Positions 1-8,130 of a stretch of 64,000 nt of DNA are shown one piece after another. A model generated the notes under the pieces. The model did not search any database, had not been told where the DNA came from, and saw only the letters and a program-made list of their open reading frames with translations. How positions within the stretch are numbered: the first letter of the stretch is position 1; every line of letters starts with the position of its first letter. The stretch comes from Acidobacteriaceae bacterium (GTDB lineage: Bacteria > Acidobacteriota > Terriglobia > Terriglobales > Acidobacteriaceae): NCBI GenBank assembly GCA_030039035.1, contig JASHQQ010000140.1:1-64000 (forward strand). Direction: 5' to 3'. The translations under genes and the position numbers were made by a program.

Positions 1-789
1 CGCGACTTTCGCGACACCGATCGCGACGGCTCCGAGCGCGTCGTGATCATCAGCCAGAGCGTCGCCAATTCGCTGTTCCCCGGGCAGGATCCGCTCAACC
101 GCGAGCTGAAGTGGACCGACAGCGTGATGCAGTTCATCGGCATCAGCTACGATCCGCGGCGCATCGTGGGCGTGGTGCCCGATTTCGATGACGAGAACAT
201 CCTTCCCGCGCCCGCGATGACCGTATATCAGCCCTCCGACCAGGAAGGTTGGGAGCAGCGTTTATTTGTGCGCGCCAAGCAGGATCCGTACGCGCTCGTT
301 CCCGCGATCACGCGGACGATTCACCAGATGTCGGCCGATCAGCCCGTGGAACGGCCCAGCACGCTCGAGGACATTCGCGCGGAAGTGCTGACCCCCAACC
401 GGCTGAACGCGATCGTCTTCGGCGGATTCGCGGCCGTGGCGCTGCTGATCTCGGTCGTCGGCGTGGCCGGCGTTCTTGCCTTCTCGGTGAGCGGGCGCAC
501 GCGCGAGTTCGGCATTCGCATGGCGCTGGGCGCGCATCCGCGCCATATTCTGACCGGCGTTCTGCTGGAAGGCGTCGCGATCGCGGGTATCGGTGTCGGC
601 GCCGGCGTTGTCGTGGGTTTTGCCTTCACACGCGCCATCAGCGAATGGGTGGCGAACGTGCAGCAGCCGGGATTCCTCTCGATCACCGCCTCGGCGCTGA
701 TCATTTTGCTGTCGGCAGTCACCGCGGCGGCCGTACCTGCGGCGCGCGCTGCGAGGGTGAACGCCGTGGAGGCGTTGCGCGCGGAGTAG
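1..789 (+). CDS. ADOP/MacB-like ABC transporter permease, C-terminal part (5' truncated)
   Basis: The reading frame is open from the first base, so the gene begins upstream of the window. The visible 262 residues hold the end of a periplasmic MacB-type core domain, then an FtsX-like permease domain: a hydrophobic helix at about residues 135-160, the segment GRTREFGIRMALGAHPR typical of MacB/ADOP permeases, two more membrane helices, and the ending PAARAARVNAVEALRAE. Such permeases are inner-membrane proteins that couple ATP hydrolysis to mechanical work in the periplasm. Acidobacteria carry many copies without an adjacent ATPase (the ADOP group). No ATPase gene is visible here, but upstream sequence is missing. 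The family call is firm; the substrate is unknown. Confidence 0.85.
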   Translation, partial: RDFRDTDRDGSERVVIISQSVANSLFPGQDPLNRELKWTDSVMQFIGISYDPRRIVGVVPDFDDENILPAPAMTVYQPSDQEGWEQRLFVRAKQDPYALVPAITRTIHQMSADQPVERPSTLEDIRAEVLTPNRLNAIVFGGFAAVALLISVVGVAGVLAFSVSGRTREFGIRMALGAHPRHILTGVLLEGVAIAGIGVGAGVVVGFAFTRAISEWVANVQQPGFLSITASALIILLSAVTAAAVPAARAARVNAVEALRAE

Positions 790-930
790 TTGCCCGCAGA
801 CAGGCCGAATTGCCTCGAAAAGGCATCTTGCAAAGTCAACCGTGCTGCGCAATCGACCTTGGCGTGCGAGTCGGATGCGCGCCGCCAGCGCCTTGTGTTA
901 GCAGTATGGATCCCCGCCTTTTCTTTCCGA

Positions 931-959
931 TTGTCAAAGGAATGAGGCGCGCTTACAAT
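931..959 (+). promoter_or_regulatory. Sigma70-type promoter of the exopolysaccharide genes
   Basis: TTGTCA at 931-936 and TACAAT at 954-959 are separated by exactly 17 bases, close to the sigma70 consensus. The predicted transcription start near 967 leaves a leader of about 80 bases before ATG 1045, which has its own Shine-Dalgarno sequence. It lies in the 255-base gap after the permease gene, with no other gene in between. I saw no operator-like repeat nearby. Confidence 0.6.
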
Positions 960-1060
960 TGTTGCAAAATTAGCAGGTCATTGCCGCAACTTTCCCTGGC
1001 TCCGGGTTGTATTCCAGGTGTCGACTTCCTCCGAGGAGGAATCGATGCCGCTAAGGTTGG

Positions 1061-3595
1061 TTGCCTTTGGCCGACAGTCCCGCGGTTCAACCCGATTTCC
1101 GGAACACCCCCCCACTTCGGATCAATTTGGCCGGTATTCCTGCCGGACCTGCGGTTTCCCTGCGTGAACTCTGGAGAGTAATGATCCGCAGGCGGCGGAT
1201 CTTCGCCGGCATCCTCGGCGGATCGCTGCTGGCCTGCCTTCTCTATTGCCTGATCGCACCCAATCAGTACGAAGCCCGGGCCAAGGTGGCATTGCGAACC
1301 GCGCCTTCCACACAGCTCGGAGGAGAAATCGCGGAGCCGGGAATCTCCACATCGGTTTTCGCTGCGCCCCTGCAGCTTGAAACGCTGGCCAATTTCCTGC
1401 GCAGCGACCAGCTAGCCTGGCGAGTCATTACCGACCAGCAGCTTTACCAGTCGCCGGCCTTCAAGGGGAACTTCGACCGCAAGTTCCCGGGATTTCGCCC
1501 CGAAGCGCCTTCGCCCGATGCGCAGGATTGGCTCCTCGAGCGCTTTCAGCAACGGCTGCGTGTGCAAACGGTGCCGCGCACCCTGGTGATCCAGATACGC
1601 TTTCGCTCGAAAGACCGGGCTGTCTCCGCGGCGGTGGTCAACGCCCTGATCCGGGATTACATGGAACAGGAGAACAGCTCACGGGTGCGTGCCACGGAGC
1701 AGGCGACCGGCTGGCTGGAAAGCCAGTTGAAGGAGTTGAAATCGCGCGTGGAACAGGATCGGCTGCGCCTCGCGTCCTATGAGAGCGACCACGGCATCCT
1801 TGGCGCTCCGGCGACGCTGCCGGACGGGCAGGATGCGGAAGCCAGCCATAACTCCACCTTGCTCGAAATCGACGAACTGGGCCGGCAGCTCGTCGCAGCC
1901 ACGACGGACCGCATTCTGTGCGAGGCCGAATACCACGCCGCAGCGACGGGAAACCCCGAACTTGTCTTCGCCTCAAGCGCCCGCATGCAGGGACAGGGCG
2001 GCAGTTTCGCGACTGCGCTCCTCGAGCATATTCACGCGCGCCACAGCGAGCTTGAGCAGGAGCAGGCGCGGCTCAGCATCGAGCATGGGCCCAATTTTCC
2101 CCGCGTGGTGGAGATTCGCCGGCAGTTGCAGGATCTCGACAGGCAGGAGAAGGCCGAGGACGCCAGGCTCGTGACCCGGTTCCGCAGCGCCTGGCAAACG
2201 GCGCAGGAGCGCGAGGAGATGGTGCGCAAGAGCCTGGACGAGCTGACCAGCGAGGGTTTGAAGCTGAATGAAGCAGCCACCGAATACGCCGTGATGCGCC
2301 AGGAGGCGAACTCGAGCCACGAAGTTTACGTGCGAGTGCTGGAAAAGGTGGAAGAAGCCGGCTTGACCGCCGGGATCCACGCCTCTTCGATCACGGTGGT
2401 GGATTATGCGCGTCCCCCGGCCAAGCCGGTTGCGCCCGATCTGCCGCTGTATCTCGGCATCGTTTCTTTCGTCGGCCTGTGGCTGGCGGTGGGAGTTGTG
2501 TTCATGCTGGAATCGATCCACCCGGCACCGGCCCGGCTCGGCGTGCTGCTGCTGGCGGCGCTGGTGGCCGCTGGTGCGGGGCATGCGCAGCCGCCGACTC
2601 CCAACACGGCCGGGTTGCCGAGCGGCGTCATTCATCCGTCTCCTGAGCCGGCGCCCAGGAACCCCACGAATCCGAAGACCGCGCCTGAATTGTGGGACCA
2701 GCCCGAATCGGCAACGAATCCGTCCACAGCGCCGGCAGGATTATCCCTCGAGCCGATGCCGGCGCCGATCGGGCCGGGCGATTCGCTGGATATCAGCGAA
2801 TTTCACACGCCGGAATTTCACTCCCAGGTGCGAGTGCAACCCGACGGAACCGTGACGCTGCCACTGATCCAGACGGTGAAAGTAAGCGGCATGGATGAGG
2901 AGGGCGCGGCCAAGTCGATCGCCGCGGCGTTGGTGGCCCAGGGGATGCTGCTGCATCCGCAGGTCTCGGTGCTGGTGACTGCCTATGCGGGACAGGATGT
3001 GAGCGTCCTCGGCGAAGTGGCGCGAGCGGGCGTCTATCCCTACACGATTCACCACCGTCTGCTCGATCTCATTTCTGCAGCGCAGGGGCTGGCGCCGTCT
3101 GCGGGCAGACTGGTGAATATCTATCATCGCGACGATCCCAGGACGCCGCACCCGGTGGTTCTCGACCCGAGCGGGACCGACATGGCGGCGGAACACAATC
3201 CCGAGCTGATGCCGGGCGACACGGTGCAAGTCAGCCGCGCAGGCCTGGTCTACGTCATCGGCGACGTGGTGCGGCCCGGAGGGTTCCCGGTCGATCCGGC
3301 GCAAGGGCTCACGGTGGTGCAGGCGCTATCGCTGGCGTGGGGACCGTCGATCAATGCGGCCGCCGGCAAAGCAATCCTCATCCGTGAACAGAAGGGAGGG
3401 CGAACCCTGACGACGCTCAATCTCTATCACATGCTGCATGGGCAGGAGCCGGACCAGCCGATCCGCGATCGCGATATTCTCTTCGTGCCTCCGTCGACGG
3501 CGAAGAACTTGCTGAACAAGAGTGTGGATGCGCTGATCCAGTCGTCGATCGGAGTGTCGATCTACTCGGGGCTGGTGTACTCGCAGAGGTATTAA
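1061..3595 (+). CDS. Fused polysaccharide chain-length determinant (Wzz/GumC-like) and export protein (Wza/GumB-like)
   Basis: One 844-residue frame joins two proteins that are normally separate. Residues ~30-130 are a Wzz domain with a membrane helix at ~46-65; ~190-420 is a charged, probably coiled-coil region; a GNVR-like end with PAKPVAPD precedes a second helix at ~462-482. Residues 492-509 form a signal-peptide-like segment ending AGAGHA, then a Pro-rich linker and an export domain (DSLDISEFHTPEF onward) with two SLBB-like units. Together these would control chain length in the inner membrane and form the export channel. No tyrosine-kinase domain follows. The frame opens at TTG 1061 with no good ribosome site; ATG 1045 has GAGGAGGA upstream but is in another frame across a run of seven C at 1107-1113. 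In-frame ATG 1181 and internal ATG 2504 are alternative starts. Confidence 0.8.
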   Translation: MPLADSPAVQPDFRNTPPLRINLAGIPAGPAVSLRELWRVMIRRRRIFAGILGGSLLACLLYCLIAPNQYEARAKVALRTAPSTQLGGEIAEPGISTSVFAAPLQLETLANFLRSDQLAWRVITDQQLYQSPAFKGNFDRKFPGFRPEAPSPDAQDWLLERFQQRLRVQTVPRTLVIQIRFRSKDRAVSAAVVNALIRDYMEQENSSRVRATEQATGWLESQLKELKSRVEQDRLRLASYESDHGILGAPATLPDGQDAEASHNSTLLEIDELGRQLVAATTDRILCEAEYHAAATGNPELVFASSARMQGQGGSFATALLEHIHARHSELEQEQARLSIEHGPNFPRVVEIRRQLQDLDRQEKAEDARLVTRFRSAWQTAQEREEMVRKSLDELTSEGLKLNEAATEYAVMRQEANSSHEVYVRVLEKVEEAGLTAGIHASSITVVDYARPPAKPVAPDLPLYLGIVSFVGLWLAVGVVFMLESIHPAPARLGVLLLAALVAAGAGHAQPPTPNTAGLPSGVIHPSPEPAPRNPTNPKTAPELWDQPESATNPSTAPAGLSLEPMPAPIGPGDSLDISEFHTPEFHSQVRVQPDGTVTLPLIQTVKVSGMDEEGAAKSIAAALVAQGMLLHPQVSVLVTAYAGQDVSVLGEVARAGVYPYTIHHRLLDLISAAQGLAPSAGRLVNIYHRDDPRTPHPVVLDPSGTDMAAEHNPELMPGDTVQVSRAGLVYVIGDVVRPGGFPVDPAQGLTVVQALSLAWGPSINAAAGKAILIREQKGGRTLTTLNLYHMLHGQEPDQPIRDRDILFVPPSTAKNLLNKSVDALIQSSIGVSIYSGLVYSQRY

Positions 3596-3599
3596 GCTC

Positions 3600-4820
3600 T
3601 TGCGCCGTCTCGCCCAATTCCTGCTGGTGATATTCACCTTCGCCGTTCCCTGGGAGCTTGCCCTCGATCTGGGCGAGCCGTGGGGGCCCGTCGCGCGCAT
3701 TGCAGGAATCCTGTTGCTTCTGGCGGCGATTCCGGCGGTGTTCCAGGCGGCGACGATGCGAACTCCCGGAGCCATGCAGTGGCTGGTTCTGGCGCTCTAC
3801 CTGTGGTTCTGCTGCTCCTGTTTCTGGACCATCGATCAGGCGGCATCGCTGGAAAAACTGCGCGCGTACTTTCAGGAGATGATGCTCGTCTGGCTGGTGT
3901 GGGAGTTTGTCGACCATCCACCCGGACTGCGCCGGATCCTGCAGGCCTATGTGGCCGGTTCGTGGGTGCTGGCCGCTCTCACCCTGGCCAGCTTTGCCTC
4001 GCCCGAGGCAATTGCCAACGGCCAGGTGCGCTTCTTTGCCGAAGGTCTCGACCCCAACGATACCGCCCGCTTTCTCGATCTCGCATTTCCGATGGCTGCT
4101 GTACTGGTCGATGGAGAATCGCGCTGGTGGGGCAGGTTCTTGGTGCTGGGGTATTTCCCCCTGGGGCTGCTGGCCGTGTTGCTGACGGCATCGCGGGGAG
4201 GGTTCCTGGCGGCGCTTCTGGCGCTCGCCGGGTCGGCGGTGCTGCTGGCACGCGCCCATCCGCGCCGATGGCTCGCCGGAGCCTTGGCTCTGCCCCTGCT
4301 CGGCGTTGCTATCTGGCAGATCGTCCCCTACGAGACCCTTGAGCGGCTGGCGACGATTTCAGAGCAATTTGGAGGAGGAAACTTCAACGAACGCGCGAAT
4401 ATCTGGGTACAGGGTTGGTATGCCTTCGCTCATGCGCCGATGGCGGGGAGCGGGGCTGGATCCTTCGTCGCCGCAGCGGGTTTGGCGCCCATCGACACAG
4501 CGCACAACACGGCGCTCTCCATCGCGGTAGGCGGCGGGCTCTGCGCGCTGTTTTTGGCTTTGGCCATTCTGGTTGTGGCCATCCGGTCGGTCCTCCAGCT
4601 TCGCGGGCCGCTCCTGCTGGCGATGGGCACGGTATTGCTCGTATGGCTGGTGACGACTTTGACTGCATCGGTCGAGGAGAACCGTTCCACCTGGATTTTG
4701 TTCGCCTCGATTGCCGTGGCTGGAAGGATGGCGGTGAAAGATCCTGAAGCATTGGCCGACTGTTTCGCGCACCCTCCAGCCCGTCACGCCGGCGACGGTG
4801 ACGCTGAGCCGCTCCTGTAG
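3600..4820 (+). CDS. O-antigen ligase / polymerase-like membrane protein
   Basis: A polytopic inner-membrane protein of 406 residues with about ten hydrophobic segments and a large periplasmic loop in the second half. The segment LTASRGGFLAALLALAG is typical of the Wzy_C/WaaL O-antigen ligase domain, and the loop segment around ERANIWVQGWYAF matches the conserved R-x-x-x-W-x-x-G region of these enzymes. It probably polymerises or ligates lipid-linked repeat units in the periplasm. TTG 3600 starts 4 bases after the stop of the preceding gene with AGAGG about 10 bases upstream, so translation is likely coupled. Polymerase and ligase cannot be told apart from sequence; the neighbouring chain-length gene favours polymerase. 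Confidence 0.8.
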   Translation: MRRLAQFLLVIFTFAVPWELALDLGEPWGPVARIAGILLLLAAIPAVFQAATMRTPGAMQWLVLALYLWFCCSCFWTIDQAASLEKLRAYFQEMMLVWLVWEFVDHPPGLRRILQAYVAGSWVLAALTLASFASPEAIANGQVRFFAEGLDPNDTARFLDLAFPMAAVLVDGESRWWGRFLVLGYFPLGLLAVLLTASRGGFLAALLALAGSAVLLARAHPRRWLAGALALPLLGVAIWQIVPYETLERLATISEQFGGGNFNERANIWVQGWYAFAHAPMAGSGAGSFVAAAGLAPIDTAHNTALSIAVGGGLCALFLALAILVVAIRSVLQLRGPLLLAMGTVLLVWLVTTLTASVEENRSTWILFASIAVAGRMAVKDPEALADCFAHPPARHAGDGDAEPLL

Positions 4821-4857
4821 ACTGGCGAAGAATTGCGCCTCTTTTCCATTCCCTTTG

Positions 4858-6222
4858 ATGTCGCCAATTTCCCAAATCGCGCGACTCTTCCAAGGCAAGA
4901 GCGTCAACCGCCAGATTCTGCGCGCGGCCACGATCGTCACGCTGGGCGGGATCTTCGTCAAGATTGGCGCCACGTTCAAGGAAGTAGTCGTGGCTGGCGT
5001 CTATGGCCGCTCCGACGCCATGGACGCATTCCTGGCCGCGAACCTGATCCCCGGCCTGCTGATCAATCTGATCTCGGAATCGATGAACCAGGCGCTGGTG
5101 CCCACGCTGATCCGGGTCCGCGAACTGGAAGGCCACGACCGCGCCCAGCAATTGCTTTCGAGCTCGATGGTCGCCATCGGTGTGCTGCTGAGCGGCGCCG
5201 CCCTGTGCATGGCCCTCACCGCGCGCGGATTCTTCCACCTGATCGCTTCGCACTTTCCGCCGGCCAAATTCGACCTGTCGGTGCACCTGTTTTATGCACT
5301 GGTGCCGCTGGTGGTCATTACCGGAATCGCCACCAATTGCACGGCCGTGCTGAACACCTTCGATCGCTTTTCCCTGCCCTCGCTGGCGCCGGTGACGGTT
5401 CCGGTCGGGATCATGCTGGGCGCGTGGCTTCTGGCCGGACACATGGGGCCGTGGGCGATGGTCGTGGGCAGCCTCGCAGGGTCGCTTGTTCAGGCCGTAC
5501 TGGTCGGCTGGATGATGCATTCCTTCGGATACAAATTCCAGTTGCGCTGGTACGGAATGAGCGAGGCGACACGGGAGGTGGCCAACCAGTATTGGCCGGT
5601 GCTGCTCAGCTCGGCGGTGGCGTCGGGCGGACTGCTGGTCGATCAATCGATGGCGGCCATGCTGACCTCGGGCAGCGTGTCGGCTCTGGCCTACGCCAGC
5701 CGGTTCATCAGCGTGGTGCTGACGCTGCTGGCCGGGGCCATTTCAACCGCAGTCGTGCCGTACATTTCGCGGATGATCGCACTGCAGGACTGGGCCGGCT
5801 GCCGGCACACGCTGCGCACATGGGTGCGGCTGACGGCGCTGGTCTCCACGCCGATCGCGCTGGCGCTGATTCTCGGCTCGCGCTGGCTGGTGCGCGTCAC
5901 CTATCAGCACGGAGCGTTCGGGCCGCGCGACACAGCCGTAGTAGCGCCGGTGCTGGTGATGTATGCCGTGCAGATCCCCTTTGTTGTCACCAGCCGCGTC
6001 TTTTATCGCTTTCTGGTGGGGATGCGCCGCAACGACCTGATTCTCTACTGCGGAATCCTCAATCTTTTTCTCGATATCGGCCTGAACCTGCTGCTGATGC
6101 GCTACTTCGGCGTCGCCGGCATCGCGCTGGCCACGTCTCTGTGGGCCGCGTCGACGCTTTTCTTTCTCTGGTACTGGACCTACAAGCTCCTGCCCAGGCA
6201 GGGTGCCGGTGCGGGAGCATGA
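4858..6222 (+). CDS. MurJ/MviN-family lipid-linked oligosaccharide flippase
   Basis: A 454-residue MOP-superfamily flippase with about 13-14 membrane helices and the N-terminal pattern GGIFVKIGATFKEVVVAGVYG seen in MviN/MurJ proteins, including the stretch DAFLAANLIPGLLINLISE. Family members flip undecaprenyl-linked sugars across the inner membrane. Its place between a polymerase-like gene and polysaccharide-modifying genes suggests a Wzx-like role in exopolysaccharide export rather than housekeeping lipid II transport. ATG 4858 gives a family-typical N-terminus but has no clear ribosome site. GTG 4798 in the same frame, overlapping the previous gene, is possible but adds 20 atypical residues. 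The 3' end overlaps the next gene as ATGA. Confidence 0.8.
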   Translation: MSPISQIARLFQGKSVNRQILRAATIVTLGGIFVKIGATFKEVVVAGVYGRSDAMDAFLAANLIPGLLINLISESMNQALVPTLIRVRELEGHDRAQQLLSSSMVAIGVLLSGAALCMALTARGFFHLIASHFPPAKFDLSVHLFYALVPLVVITGIATNCTAVLNTFDRFSLPSLAPVTVPVGIMLGAWLLAGHMGPWAMVVGSLAGSLVQAVLVGWMMHSFGYKFQLRWYGMSEATREVANQYWPVLLSSAVASGGLLVDQSMAAMLTSGSVSALAYASRFISVVLTLLAGAISTAVVPYISRMIALQDWAGCRHTLRTWVRLTALVSTPIALALILGSRWLVRVTYQHGAFGPRDTAVVAPVLVMYAVQIPFVVTSRVFYRFLVGMRRNDLILYCGILNLFLDIGLNLLLMRYFGVAGIALATSLWAASTLFFLWYWTYKLLPRQGAGAGA

Positions 6223-6983
6223 TTCCGCAACCGGCGCAGTATCTGCTGCGCTTCGACGATCTGTGTCCGACGTATTCGCGCGAGCGTTGGCGACGGTTCA
6301 CGCCGCTCCTCGCCGAATTCGGAATCCGGCCCATTCTGGCGATTGTTCCGGACAATCGCGATCCGGCGCTGGATTGGTCGCCGCCCGATCCGGCGTTCTG
6401 GGACGAGATGCGCTCGCTTGAAGGTTCGGGATCCGCAATCGGACTGCATGGCCTCCAACATCTTTGCTTGAGCCGCGGGCGCGGCCTCGTGCCGCTGCAT
6501 CGCGAGACAGAGTTTGCGGGCGTGGCGGAGGAGACGCAGCGTGTCTGGGTTCGGGAGGGGCTCGCCATTCTCCGCGGGCACGGACTGAATCCGGCGATTT
6601 GGGTTGCGCCGCGTCATGGATTCGATCGCGCGACGCTTCGCGTGCTGCGCGGGGAAGGAATCGGGCTCGTGTCGGATGGTTTTACGCGCCGGCCGTTCAT
6701 CCGGGACGGGCTCACGTGGATTCCCCAGCAGCTCTGGGCGCCGGAAGCAAAGAAAAGCGGATTATGGACGATTTGCCTGCACGCGAACACGGCTCCTGAC
6801 TCGCTCGTAAAGCAGTTGCGCCGATTTCTTCAAGATCGCGCGCAGCAATTTACTTCTGTCGAGCGGATTGCTGCCGGATCCGGGCCGGCGCCGCTCACCT
6901 TTGCCGGGCGAATGCAGGCGCAGGCCGCGTTGCTGCGCGTGCGCGTCCGAACGGGACTGAGCAGGCTGAGGCACGCGGAATAA
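6219..6983 (+). CDS. Polysaccharide deacetylase-like protein (DUF2334 type)
   Basis: A 254-residue cytoplasmic protein with no signal peptide. The N-terminus YLLRFDDLCPTYSRERW resembles the NodB/DUF2334 fold, with a paired Asp in FDD and a His pair in GLHGLQHL that would supply metal ligands. APRHGFDRATLRVL is the second conserved block. It probably removes acetyl groups from a sugar, or is a related carbohydrate-active protein of the exopolysaccharide locus. ATG 6219 overlaps the flippase stop as ATGA, indicating translational coupling. The stop at 6981-6983 lies in a perfect palindrome shared with the convergent gene. Confidence 0.7.
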   Translation: MIPQPAQYLLRFDDLCPTYSRERWRRFTPLLAEFGIRPILAIVPDNRDPALDWSPPDPAFWDEMRSLEGSGSAIGLHGLQHLCLSRGRGLVPLHRETEFAGVAEETQRVWVREGLAILRGHGLNPAIWVAPRHGFDRATLRVLRGEGIGLVSDGFTRRPFIRDGLTWIPQQLWAPEAKKSGLWTICLHANTAPDSLVKQLRRFLQDRAQQFTSVERIAAGSGPAPLTFAGRMQAQAALLRVRVRTGLSRLRHAE

Positions 6984-6996
6984 TCCCGGATTATTC
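6978..6996. repeat. Perfect 19-base palindrome spanning two convergent stop codons
   Basis: GAATAATCC-C-GGATTATTC has 9-base arms around a single central base. It contains the TAA of the deacetylase-like gene on the plus strand and the TAA of the glycosyltransferase gene on the minus strand, so both proteins end Ala-Glu-stop with the same codons. A one-base loop and AT-rich arms are unlike a classical terminator, but RNA from either strand could fold by opening the inner pairs. Confidence 0.6.
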
Positions 6997-8130
6997 GGCT
7001 CGCGCCCATCGCCTTGGCCGGGGATTGCGCGCGAGCAGATCCCGGTAAAGGGCTTCCCATCGATCAAGCACGGAATCGAGGCTGTAACGCTCGACGGTCC
7101 GAAGCCGTGCGCGCTCTCCCATCGCCCGGCGCTCCGCATTGGAGGCATTCGTGAGCGTTCTCATTTTCCCGGCAAGGACCATCGAAGACCCTGCCGGAAC
7201 CAGCCACCCGGTCTGCCCGCCCACAATGACCTCGTTCGTCCCGGGAACGTCCGTAGCGACCGCCGGAACCGCGCAGGCTGAGGCCTCGATCAGCCCCATG
7301 GGCAGGCCTTCCCAGCGGGACGTGAGCAGGAATCCGTCCGCAGCCCGCAACCATGTCCGCACGTCCGGCTCAAAGCCCAGAAAGCGCACGCGAGGCGCGA
7401 TTTCCAGAGCGGCTGAAAGAGCACGCAATTCGCCTTCCAGCGGACCGCTGCCGGCGATGACGAGCCGCGCCGGCTCGCGAACCTGAGCAAATGCGCGAAG
7501 CATCGTGGGATAGTCCTTTACCGGCTCGAGGCGGCCGGCAGCGAACCAGAGAAACTCGTCGGACAGGCCCATCTCGCGCCGGCGTACTGCACGAACTTCC
7601 TCGTCCGGCTTCCACGATTCCGTATCGATCCCGTTGGGAATGACGGCGATTTGTTGGGGCGGGACCATCTTCGCATCGAGATACGCCTGTCGCACAGCCT
7701 CGCCGACCGCTGTGACCCGATCCGGCAGCCGGCGGCTCCAGCGGTAACCGATGCGCCGGCCGATAGTGCCCGTCGATGACGTGTGAATCGTGTCGACAAC
7801 CACGCGCACCGGCGCGGCGAGGCGCGACCAGCGCGCGATCCATGCGGCATGAGGAAGATGAGCATGAAGGACATCGGGACGTTCGCGCCGCAGCCAGCGG
7901 TTCAGCCGGATCCAGCCGCGCGGGTCGGCCAAGCCTTTGCGCATCCCGAGCGCCAGAAATGGAATGCCGGCGGCAACAAGTTCGCCGGCAGCGCTGCCTC
8001 CCGCGCCCGAAAGAGCAATGACGCTCACCCGCCAGCCGCGAGATCGCAGACCGCAAGCGAGCAGAATCGTTTGCCGCTCCGCCCCGCCGATGCGATCGAG
8101 GGTAGGAATAACAAGCGCAACGTGGTTCAC
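6991..8130 (-). CDS. Glycosyltransferase family 4 (exopolysaccharide)
   Basis: A 379-residue GT-B fold enzyme. The N-terminal acceptor domain opens VALVIPTLDRIGGAERQ. The C-terminal nucleotide-sugar domain has FAAGRLEPVKDYPTMLRAF, the block GFEPDVRTWLRAADGFLLTS, and the EX7E-type motif in REGLPMGLIEASACAVP-like form (here RWEGLPMGLIEASA) typical of GT4. It probably transfers a sugar from a nucleotide donor to a lipid-linked intermediate. The ATG overlaps the stop of the upstream minus-strand glycosyltransferase by 4 bases, so the two are co-translated. Sugar specificity cannot be read from sequence. Confidence 0.88.
   Translation of the reverse strand: MNHVALVIPTLDRIGGAERQTILLACGLRSRGWRVSVIALSGAGGSAAGELVAAGIPFLALGMRKGLADPRGWIRLNRWLRRERPDVLHAHLPHAAWIARWSRLAAPVRVVVDTIHTSSTGTIGRRIGYRWSRRLPDRVTAVGEAVRQAYLDAKMVPPQQIAVIPNGIDTESWKPDEEVRAVRRREMGLSDEFLWFAAGRLEPVKDYPTMLRAFAQVREPARLVIAGSGPLEGELRALSAALEIAPRVRFLGFEPDVRTWLRAADGFLLTSRWEGLPMGLIEASACAVPAVATDVPGTNEVIVGGQTGWLVPAGSSMVLAGKMRTLTNASNAERRAMGERARLRTVERYSLDSVLDRWEALYRDLLARNPRPRRWARAE

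Noticed and set aside
249-1181. Plus-strand frame crossing the permease end and the gap before the export gene
   Set aside because: First part is an alternate-frame shadow of the permease and the rest has no protein-like features; the region holds a promoter instead.
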